Shown: in pieces, positions 1 to 6,400 of the stretch
Position numbering within the stretch: position 1 is the first letter of the stretch
Layout: every line of letters starts with the position of its first letter
Origin: Fidelibacterota bacterium
GTDB taxonomy: Bacteria; Fidelibacterota; Marinisomatia; Marinisomatales; J089
Assembly: GCA_003695105.1 (NCBI GenBank)
Contig: RFIZ01000030.1
Location: forward strand, 1-9,666
Length of the DNA: 9,666 nucleotides
Reading direction: 5' to 3'
Program-made: the position numbers and the translations under genes
The notes under the pieces: generated by a model
Databases searched by the model: none
Seen by the model: the letters and a program-made list of their open reading frames with translations, nothing else
Told to the model about the DNA's origin: nothing

Positions 1-749
1 GGTACGAAATTCCGCCACAACAGCCACGACAGGACCGGCAATTCCAGAAAGATTAAAGGATAGGACAACAGCATCCACCGGCCGTAGGACAGGGGCGTTA
101 CCCCGAAATCCTTCCAATAGATGAGCATGATGGCATTGCGGGCGCCGCCTGAAGGGGTGCCCACCGAGCCGATCATACTGCCGTAGGCAATGGAAAACAG
201 GAAGAGAGCCGCCAGATTGTGGTTCTGTTTTCCTTCGATCTGGGTATGCTTGATCAGAGTCAGGGCGATGGGGAGCATGATGGCCGCCATGGTATGCTGT
301 CCGATAAACGATCCGCCGATGGCCGACAACAGTGCAAATCCGAAGGCGATCCGTTTGGTGGAATTGCCGGTCAGGCGAATGATTCCCAGAGCGATGCGGG
401 CATCCCAGCCCTGTTTTACGATGGCTACCGCCAACATCAGCGAGCCCATGATGAAAAATACGGCATCATTCATGAAGGCTTTGGCCACACTATTGGCATC
501 GCCGATTCCCAGATAGACCTGCGCAATGATCATGATGAAAGCAATTCCCGGTAAGGGAATCGGTTCACTGATGATCAGGATCATCGTCAGGACAAAAATG
601 ACCAGAGTATGGTACCCTGCCAGAGTTAGCCCCGGTGGCGTAGGAAGCACCAGCAAGACCCAGCTCACCGCCAGGGCAATGAACAGCCATTTGGTTCGGG
701 TGAACCAATAGATCAGGTCGGCTGAAAAGCGGCTGGAACCGGGAGTCAA
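1..749 (-). CDS. DASS/SLC13-family anion:cation symporter, N-terminal 249 residues (runs off left edge)
   Basis: Inner-membrane secondary transporter of the divalent anion:Na+ symporter (DASS/SLC13, INDY-like) family, which as a family imports dicarboxylates, citrate or sulfate with sodium. The visible part carries several hydrophobic segments (about residues 21-35, 46-61, 66-80, 96-112, 134-166, 179-196, 226-245). A family-like hairpin block ends in AAIMLPIAL (residues 155-163), and a loop reads GTPSGGARN (residues 197-205), where the family usually has GTPPN. The usual first SNT motif (substrate and Na+ contact) appears as GQH at residues 150-152. I chose a TTG start at 747-749: there is no ATG near the N terminus, the frame is open upstream, and AGGGAG lies 6 nt before the TTG. 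It follows the M55 peptidase by 59 nt on the same strand, so co-transcription is likely. The substrate is unknown because of the altered motifs. The family call is firm; the C-terminal half is outside the window. Confidence 0.85.
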   Translation of the reverse strand, partial: MTPGSSRFSADLIYWFTRTKWLFIALAVSWVLLVLPTPPGLTLAGYHTLVIFVLTMILIISEPIPLPGIAFIMIIAQVYLGIGDANSVAKAFMNDAVFFIMGSLMLAVAIVKQGWDARIALGIIRLTGNSTKRIAFGFALLSAIGGSFIGQHTMAAIMLPIALTLIKHTQIEGKQNHNLAALFLFSIAYGSMIGSVGTPSGGARNAIMLIYWKDFGVTPLSYGRWMLLSYPLIFLELPVLSWLLWRNFV

Positions 750-755
750 GGCGCG

Positions 756-761
756 CTCCCT
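756..761 (-). promoter_or_regulatory. Shine-Dalgarno site for the TTG start of the symporter
   Basis: On the minus strand AGGGAG is followed by a 6-nt spacer (CGCGCC) and then TTG. This site decides the start, because no in-frame ATG occurs until about residue 56, inside the second hydrophobic segment. Confidence 0.55.
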
Positions 762-808
762 GCCTTCATGGAGACCAATCCTTCCACGTGGCGGCTCCCG
801 GCCCGGAC

Positions 809-1609
809 TTACAACACAAAATGGACGAACCGCAGAATTTCAAAATAATCCGTGTGTTCGAACCCCAGGGTGACATCATCTACCGGGATTGCACCGGGAT
901 AGAAGGAAGCCCGGTAGGCCCGGGTCGCCGTGGTGAAACGGATTTCGATCCGGTACCGGTCCCGGGCCGGAAACAGACAATCCTGCAAATGACCCGAAAG
1001 AGCGTGTTTCACTCCTTCCCGGATGCGACTGAGGGCCAGATCGGGTTGCAGGCTGATGACCGAATCCCCTACACCGGTTTTCACGGCCACGGTCTCGATG
1101 GCCGGGACCAGGGTTCGGGCGTGGGCACAAATCCATTCGTCCCCCGATAAAAAGACGGTCGGAACTCCGTGCAACCGGGCTGCATATCCGTGCAACATGA
1201 ACTCCGACATCCTATCGCCGTTCAGTCGCATTTCAGCGATTTTGGAGGAAGACATGGTGTGGGCCAGCGGATTTCCCCCGCTGGCGGCGGCGGAATGATA
1301 CCCAATGAAACCGATGGCGTCGAAAGAATCGTCCAGTTCCTGGACCATGGACATTGGAGATCCGCTCCAGCCCCGGATCAGGCGGGCTTCCGGCGGCAGT
1401 TCACCAGCCAGAATATTCCTTCCGGTGGCGTGGGCATCCTTAATCCAGATTTCATCGGCGCCGGCGGCCAGCGCCCCCTGGCATGCCGCTACTACTTCCG
1501 CTGTCATCTGACGCTGGAATTGGGGATAATCCGCATGGGATTGGGTGGCTTCATCCCAGTGCGTCAGGCCGGTTACGCCTTCGATATCCACGCTGAAATA
1601 CACTTTCAT
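809..1609 (-). CDS. M55-family zinc D-aminopeptidase (DppA-like)
   Basis: Cytoplasmic metallopeptidase of MEROPS family M55, whose model member is Bacillus subtilis DppA, a decameric dinuclear-zinc enzyme that removes N-terminal D-amino acids from short peptides. Full length at 266 residues (DppA is about 274). The metal and active-site positions known from DppA are all recognisable: SVDIEG with Asp8 and Glu10, DAH with His60, GYH with His105, the catalytic-type His117 in AHTM, and Glu136 in MSEF. No signal peptide is seen, which fits a cytoplasmic enzyme. The ATG at 1607-1609 has AAGGAA 8 nt upstream and the protein starts directly on the first beta strand (MKVYFSVDIEG). The symporter gene lies 59 nt downstream on the same strand; in B. 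subtilis dppA leads an ABC dipeptide-transporter operon, so a peptide or cell-wall-fragment scavenging role is plausible here. The family is certain; the exact peptide substrate is inferred. Confidence 0.93.
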   Translation of the reverse strand: MKVYFSVDIEGVTGLTHWDEATQSHADYPQFQRQMTAEVVAACQGALAAGADEIWIKDAHATGRNILAGELPPEARLIRGWSGSPMSMVQELDDSFDAIGFIGYHSAAASGGNPLAHTMSSSKIAEMRLNGDRMSEFMLHGYAARLHGVPTVFLSGDEWICAHARTLVPAIETVAVKTGVGDSVISLQPDLALSRIREGVKHALSGHLQDCLFPARDRYRIEIRFTTATRAYRASFYPGAIPVDDVTLGFEHTDYFEILRFVHFVL

Positions 1610-1719
1610 TTCCGCTATTCCTTCTCTGTGTGGGGATAAAGTTACGTCAGATTCGAGGAAAAAAGTCGCGGAACCGGAATCACATTTTTTTCACCCGGCC
1701 GTCCGCCGTAAGCTCGGCC
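1610..1719. other. Divergent intergenic region between peptidase and DedA genes
   Basis: This 110-bp gap must hold the promoters of the leftward peptidase-symporter pair and of the rightward DedA gene. It has A- and T-rich tracts (around 1668-1674 and 1684-1691), but I find no convincing -35/-10 pair on either strand and no clear operator palindrome. The promoter function is inferred from gene orientation alone. Confidence 0.4.
1618..1623 (-). promoter_or_regulatory. Shine-Dalgarno site of the M55 peptidase
   Basis: Minus-strand AAGGAA sits 8 nt before the ATG at 1609. With the site before the symporter gene, it shows that this organism uses Shine-Dalgarno initiation for at least some genes. 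Confidence 0.6.
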
Positions 1720-2328
1720 ATGGATTTGACGGTTCTCCTGACGACCTACGGCTACTGGGCCCTGTTCATCGGCATCCTGATGGAAGGTGAAACCATTCTG
1801 GTCCTGGCCGCCTTCCTGGCGCGTTCGGGCTATCTGGACCTGCGATGGGTGATCCTTATCGCCTTCGTAGGAACCTACCTCATCGACCAAACCCTGTTTC
1901 ATCTGGGCCGCCACAACGGCCTCCCCCTGCTCACCCGGCGACCCGGATGGCAACACCGGGTGGCGACGTTGGACAAATGGCTGCAGCGGAATCAAAATCT
2001 GGTCATAGTCGGATTTCGGTTTGTCTACGGCTTTCGAACCGTCACGCCCTACATGCTGGGCGCCTTTCAGATTCCGGTCAAAAAATATTTGATTCTGAAC
2101 GGAATCGGTGGCCTGATCTGGTCCGTGGCCATTTCCCTGTTGGGCTATTTTCTGGGCGTGCTGGCGGAACGGGTGTTAGAGGGAGTTAGACAGGCCCAGT
2201 GGGTTGGTCTGGGATTGATTATCGTCGGCTCCCTGGTCCTGATGCTGATTCATCATATCCATCGCCGGCGTAAGATGGTTGCCGGGGCAACCGAAGAGGC
2301 TGTCAGGGAAGAAGCCAGTCCAGACTGA
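1720..2328 (+). CDS. DedA-family integral membrane protein
   Basis: DedA (SNARE-associated / VTT domain) inner-membrane protein of 202 residues, close to the usual 190-220. The family is needed for membrane homeostasis and proton-dependent transport, and some members flip undecaprenyl phosphate or phospholipids. Visible family traits are acidic residues in the first membrane region (MEGET, Glu22 and Glu24), an aspartate in the LIDQTLFHLGR segment (Asp56), and the arginine-bearing signature FRFVYGFRTVTPYMLGA (residues 99-115; Arg100, Arg106). Two C-terminal hydrophobic helices follow (about 124-150 and 162-182), then a basic tail (HRRRK). I chose the ATG at 1720, which starts right before the first hydrophobic stretch; it lacks a clear Shine-Dalgarno. 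An in-frame GTG at 1630 would add 30 mostly polar, basic residues and is less likely. The 3' end overlaps the convergent PorV-like gene by 26 bp. The specific substrate is unknown. Confidence 0.88.
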   Translation: MDLTVLLTTYGYWALFIGILMEGETILVLAAFLARSGYLDLRWVILIAFVGTYLIDQTLFHLGRHNGLPLLTRRPGWQHRVATLDKWLQRNQNLVIVGFRFVYGFRTVTPYMLGAFQIPVKKYLILNGIGGLIWSVAISLLGYFLGVLAERVLEGVRQAQWVGLGLIIVGSLVLMLIHHIHRRRKMVAGATEEAVREEASPD

Positions 2329-3319
2329 TTTGCTGGGTCTGTCCGAAGATTTGCAAGGGCAGAATGGCGTAATTGATACGCCAGATTCCTGATCCGCCCA
2401 GCTTCCAGGACAGGCCGCCCCCCAAGGACCAGCTTTCCTGATCGTATTGGGTGCGATAGCCGGTGCGGAGAAAGATCCAGCCCCGCCAATCCCATTCCAG
2501 TCCGAGGTGCACATGTTCCGGCCCGTCGTTGGGGTGAACGGCGTCCAGGGCCAGGGTCAGTCGCTGGCCGGCAGCAGGAATCCAGGCGGGATCCGGTCCC
2601 ACCAGATCGGTGGCCAGACCGATTTGAATGCGCAGGGGTAAGGGCCAGGATTCAGTTTTCAGATTCACATCGGAAAGAACGTTTCCATCCAGGCTTTCAT
2701 CCACATCGGCCTTGGCCAACAGATCGCGCCCTTCATAGCGCAGATCCGAACCAAAATTGGCTAAACTCATGCCGATTCGTAGACCGTGGAAATCGGTTTT
2801 CAGGATGGATCCCAGATCGAATGCCAGGCCGGTCGCCTTTTCGTTGTACGCGCTCAACTGGATCGTTTTCACGGTCATCCCATAGGCCAGGCGATCACTG
2901 ATCTGCCGCGCCAGAGAGAATCCCGCCGCCAGATCCATCACCGAATAAGTCAATCCGGTGCCATCCGGTTCATGGACGGTGGTCACTGGTCGTTCCCCCA
3001 TGTGGAGGACCGACAGAGCCAGACCCAGCGCCGTACTGGAACCCATCGGCGCGATCATACTGACATAGTCCTTCTGGATATCGAGCGCCCAGTCCTGATG
3101 ATGAAAGGAAAAGGACACCTCGGGCACAGCCGTCATCCCGGCCGGGTTCCAGTAAGTGGCGCTCCCGTCATCGGCCAGGGCTACGAAACTTCCGCCCATT
3201 CCCAGAGCCCGGGACCCCACCCCCAGCTTGAGAAACTGGGCCGTGGTGGATCCCACTTTATTGGACTGGGGCCAGACCAGGGTGGCACCCAGGACGACGA
3301 ACATTAGAGTCTTCTTCAT
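2303..3319 (-). CDS. PorV/PorQ-family outer-membrane protein (T9SS-associated)
   Basis: 338-residue outer-membrane beta-barrel of the PorV/PorQ (UPF0164) family. In Bacteroidota PorV shuttles type IX secretion cargo from the translocon to the surface attachment complex, and PorQ takes part in the same process. Evidence: an N-terminal signal peptide (MKK start, hydrophobic 5-16, likely cleavage near residues 18-20); the family signature with RALGMGGSFVALADD at 37-51 and YWNPAGM at 56-62; and alternating beta-strand sequence to the C terminus, ending in an aromatic-rich strand (ISLDWLLP). The start is fixed by an ATGA overlap with the stop of the upstream cargo gene, which indicates translational coupling. 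It is the last gene of the receptor-cargo-PorV unit. The 3' end overlaps the convergent DedA gene, with no terminator seen between them. Sequence alone does not decide between a PorV- and a PorQ-type role; the length suits either. Confidence 0.88.
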   Translation of the reverse strand: MKKTLMFVVLGATLVWPQSNKVGSTTAQFLKLGVGSRALGMGGSFVALADDGSATYWNPAGMTAVPEVSFSFHHQDWALDIQKDYVSMIAPMGSSTALGLALSVLHMGERPVTTVHEPDGTGLTYSVMDLAAGFSLARQISDRLAYGMTVKTIQLSAYNEKATGLAFDLGSILKTDFHGLRIGMSLANFGSDLRYEGRDLLAKADVDESLDGNVLSDVNLKTESWPLPLRIQIGLATDLVGPDPAWIPAAGQRLTLALDAVHPNDGPEHVHLGLEWDWRGWIFLRTGYRTQYDQESWSLGGGLSWKLGGSGIWRINYAILPLQIFGQTQQISLDWLLP

Positions 3320-6300
3320 TTGATCACCAAAAACCGGCCGGACGTTTCCCAGCCTCCGGGGCTGGTGATGTGATAGAGATACACGCCGGGAGCAATAAAC
3401 TGGTCATGGCGGGTCCGCATATTCCAGAATTCATATCCCTGCGTGTTGTCGTGGGGAACCACCGCCAGCTCCTCTCCCATGAGAGTGTAAATCCGAATGG
3501 TACATCGGGCCGGCAGATGGTTGAATTGCAATTTTTTGCCGAATTCACTGGTTTCCCAGGCATTGGTCACCACATAGGGGTCGGGCACGACCTGGACCCG
3601 GCTCAAGGGATTTTCCACCAAATCCGTGCTCCGCTGACCAGCCGTGGTGCCAAAGCGGTAGACCAATCCTTCCCGGAAAGGTTTATAGGTGAGGATGGTG
3701 AATTCGTCCCCGTCGGAGGGTGCATGGGCATCGATGACTTCCAGTTCTCCGGCCACATTGTAGGAACTGTCGGGTTTGTTGTTGGTGAACAGATAGAGAT
3801 AATTGGGCAGGGTGTCGCCGGTCACCGCGTCCACCGAATCGTGTTCCAGAATCAGAATATCCACATGTTTCTCATACCAGCCGGGACTGCCCGGGACGTA
3901 TCCTTTCCCTCCGGGCTCCAGATCCCAGCCCAAAGGACTGTAGTAATATTTCCGGTAGGTATCCCAGGGGGCCGGAATGGCAAAATCTCCCAGCCAGGAT
4001 TCCCGGGTGACATCCCGGGGATGGACAGGATCGGTAATGATTTCGATCCGGATAGGAACCCATTGCTTTTCGGGCTGAACGATGTCGGTAAACAGATCAA
4101 TCCAGTTGAGGGAATCTCCTCCGGAGTAGTCCACCACGATGCGCCAATCATCGATTGTGTGAATGTCTCCCTGGATCAACTGGGCTCCGGCGCTGGGGTC
4201 GATGCTCTCCACCCGCCAGTCGAAGGTACAGGTATCGCCGCTGACCCGGGTCCACCCCATGGACTTGACCCCCGCCGGGGGATTGGTCACGTGCAGGCGA
4301 AAGCCGTCCACCACCGGGATATTGTCCCCCGTGTCATCACTGAGGGGTTGTCGGACCAGGAGAGTTTCTCCTACGGTGGTATCCACCAGGGTCAGACCCA
4401 GACCGTAGGTGGTCCCGGCGGGGGACAGGACCAGGGGCACCTGATCTTCGAAGGTCAGGCGATACCCGTGTCCGGTAACGGCCGCGGGATCCACCAGTTC
4501 GACCGTGACGGTCCCGTCGCAGGACCCGCCGGCGGGCGTCAGATCTTCCGTTGGCACGGTGGATTCCTCCCAGTCGGTGGCCGCAGCGCCCGGTACCACG
4601 GACACCGTATGTTGTTCCAGATCCGAGGACCCCAGGGGATACATATAGGACTGTTCCAGGCTGTCCGGGTTTTGATTGCCCCGGTCATAGGCGGTGACAC
4701 AGTACCAATACTCCACCCCGTTCACCAGATTGGAATCGACATAGGTGTGGCTCAGCCCGGAATTGCTTCCCAAATACTGGGGGAAGGCCGGGTCTTCACC
4801 GGAGACGTCATCCACGACATCGAAAATCGCCAACGGGCGATAGCCCACCGGATACCCCTGGGCGTCGGTGATCACGTCACCCCAGGTCCGGCCCTGATCC
4901 AGACTGCGAAAGATTTTGTAGCCTTCGAAATCCCGTTTCTGAGTCAAAACATCCACAGAGGATTCGGAAGGTTCCGCACTCCAGTATAAGGTGACTGTCC
5001 CGTCACCGGGAACGGCGCCCACCACCGGTGGTGGCGGGGGGCCGGAGCCCTGAAAAAAGTAAGAGTGCATGGTGTTGGCCGTCCGGACATTGGCCCAGAG
5101 ATCGGTGAAGTCCGGCTGGTCCGGTACGGGCCCCGTATCGCCGGCAATCAGTCCGATGCTGATATCCACCACGGAGTCCGCCGGCAGGGTAAAGGGTCCC
5201 GTGCTCACGATGAAATTGATGGCCTCCCCCTCCAGTTCCACACCGCTCTCCTCATCCAGCCACGCCGGATAATAACTGGCCAGAGAATCCAAACCGGTAT
5301 AATCGATCAAGGGATCCGACCCGTGAAAATAGTGAGAGGGATCGATCAGCGCCGGGGACCGGCGGTTACCCGTCATCAGCGCCCACAGCTCTTCATCGGT
5401 GGTGGGAGTGGCTCCCCGGGGAAAGTGATGAAAACCGGTGATTCCCAGATTTCCGGGTGTATCAAAGACCCGGAGACCAATGGCGGCCATGGGGTCCGAA
5501 GCGCTGGCCCAGGTCCGGTTGGGAGTGTTGTTCAAATCGTAGATCACCACCATATCCCGCTGACCATCATCGTCCGTGTCCCAAAAATCCACGTAATCAT
5601 GATTGTCATAGTCGGGTCGGATCTTCGCCAGAAAGCCCACGTACATATCGTCCAGGTTCCGGCCGGATTGATTATGGAGTTTTAGATCCCAGATCACGAA
5701 ATCTTCGCCATAGGGGCGACCATAGCTGTACCCGGTCTGTTCCACCAGCAAACCCACGGCCCCTTTGGAATTCTGGGCATCGGTGTAGGTGCAATACACA
5801 TCCCGATCGGAGGTGAATTCTCCTTCCCGTTCCACCAGGGTATGGGGAAAATCGGGATGGTTCACGTCGATGCGAAAATACCCCGGCCAAACGCGTTCCT
5901 CCGTCGCCTGCCAGCCGGTATCGGTCCAGTAGCCCCGGGGCCAGGTCTCCCGAAAGTCGCTGGAGGCCTGGAAGGGAGTCTGATCCGAGACGGCTTTCAC
6001 ATCTCCGGAATAATCATGACCGGCGGCGTCATCCGGCGGCAGCCAGTCCGTCACCCGGGACTGGGCCTGAGTCACGGTTTCGATGACATTGGTGGAATCG
6101 ATGCCTACCATGAACCCCAGACCGAACAAATACTGGTGATCATCGGGGGCCTGCCTGGGCCAATGGGCCGAATTGGTGAACCAGACATGAAAATCCGCCA
6201 GATCGCCGAAATTGCTGGTATTGACCTGCATTTGTCCCTTGTCCATGACGCCGACGGCTTTTTCGCTGAAACCAGCGGTTTTTTGTAACGACAATTCGCG

Positions 6301-6396
6301 GGAGGAATGACACCTGGTACAGTCCGGCATCTGCCCTCCGAGCCGGGTCATCAGCACCAGGGAAATCAGCCACACACCTTGGTTTTTTCCCGGCAC
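3316..6396 (-). CDS. Large exported protein with CxxCH motif, FnIII-like domain and T9SS-type C-terminal domain
   Basis: About 1026 residues, probably secreted or surface-attached; I do not recognise a specific function. Order: short hydrophobic signal (residues 8-16); CTRCH, a c-type heme attachment-like motif, at 26-30; a large unassigned region to about 450 rich in Asp, Trp and Tyr, with a calcium-loop-like DTDDDGQRD at 273-281; a PPPPP linker near 452; a fibronectin-III-like region about 455-585 (VTLYWSA, GYKIFRS, EYWYCVTAYD); further beta-rich sequence; and a final ~95 residues (VPDPYVV ... TIRIYTLMGEEL ... PGVYLYHITS ... FLVIK) resembling T9SS/FlgD-like sorting domains. I chose the GTG at 6394-6396: it is the first start that gives a signal peptide, lies 4 nt after the receptor stop, and has GGGAG 10 nt upstream inside the receptor's last codons. 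Starts further upstream would run through the receptor gene. It shares ATGA with the PorV-like gene, whose product may be its shuttle or anchor. Confidence 0.8.
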   Translation of the reverse strand: MPGKNQGVWLISLVLMTRLGGQMPDCTRCHSSRELSLQKTAGFSEKAVGVMDKGQMQVNTSNFGDLADFHVWFTNSAHWPRQAPDDHQYLFGLGFMVGIDSTNVIETVTQAQSRVTDWLPPDDAAGHDYSGDVKAVSDQTPFQASSDFRETWPRGYWTDTGWQATEERVWPGYFRIDVNHPDFPHTLVEREGEFTSDRDVYCTYTDAQNSKGAVGLLVEQTGYSYGRPYGEDFVIWDLKLHNQSGRNLDDMYVGFLAKIRPDYDNHDYVDFWDTDDDGQRDMVVIYDLNNTPNRTWASASDPMAAIGLRVFDTPGNLGITGFHHFPRGATPTTDEELWALMTGNRRSPALIDPSHYFHGSDPLIDYTGLDSLASYYPAWLDEESGVELEGEAINFIVSTGPFTLPADSVVDISIGLIAGDTGPVPDQPDFTDLWANVRTANTMHSYFFQGSGPPPPPVVGAVPGDGTVTLYWSAEPSESSVDVLTQKRDFEGYKIFRSLDQGRTWGDVITDAQGYPVGYRPLAIFDVVDDVSGEDPAFPQYLGSNSGLSHTYVDSNLVNGVEYWYCVTAYDRGNQNPDSLEQSYMYPLGSSDLEQHTVSVVPGAAATDWEESTVPTEDLTPAGGSCDGTVTVELVDPAAVTGHGYRLTFEDQVPLVLSPAGTTYGLGLTLVDTTVGETLLVRQPLSDDTGDNIPVVDGFRLHVTNPPAGVKSMGWTRVSGDTCTFDWRVESIDPSAGAQLIQGDIHTIDDWRIVVDYSGGDSLNWIDLFTDIVQPEKQWVPIRIEIITDPVHPRDVTRESWLGDFAIPAPWDTYRKYYYSPLGWDLEPGGKGYVPGSPGWYEKHVDILILEHDSVDAVTGDTLPNYLYLFTNNKPDSSYNVAGELEVIDAHAPSDGDEFTILTYKPFREGLVYRFGTTAGQRSTDLVENPLSRVQVVPDPYVVTNAWETSEFGKKLQFNHLPARCTIRIYTLMGEELAVVPHDNTQGYEFWNMRTRHDQFIAPGVYLYHITSPGGWETSGRFLVIK

Positions 6397-6400
6397 GACC

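Noticed and set aside
190..554. Plus-strand open frames of about 110 codons at the left end
   Set aside because: They lie opposite the DASS symporter, whose membrane segments and family motifs are clear on the minus strand.
781..795. CACGTG palindrome in the gap between peptidase and symporter genes
   Set aside because: A single 6-bp palindrome without flanking symmetry is expected by chance and does not support an operator.
1630..1719. GTG at 1630 as the start of the DedA protein
   Set aside because: It adds 30 polar, basic residues not expected in this family and has no ribosome binding site; the ATG at 1720 is preferred, though also without a clear site.
3370..4989. A 539-codon open frame on the plus strand inside the cargo gene
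   Set aside because: Its codons are exactly register-aligned with the sense codons of the minus-strand gene. Such a frame stays open whenever the sense gene avoids TTA, CTA and TCA. Its product is rich in Gly, Ile, His and Pro with no recognisable domain.
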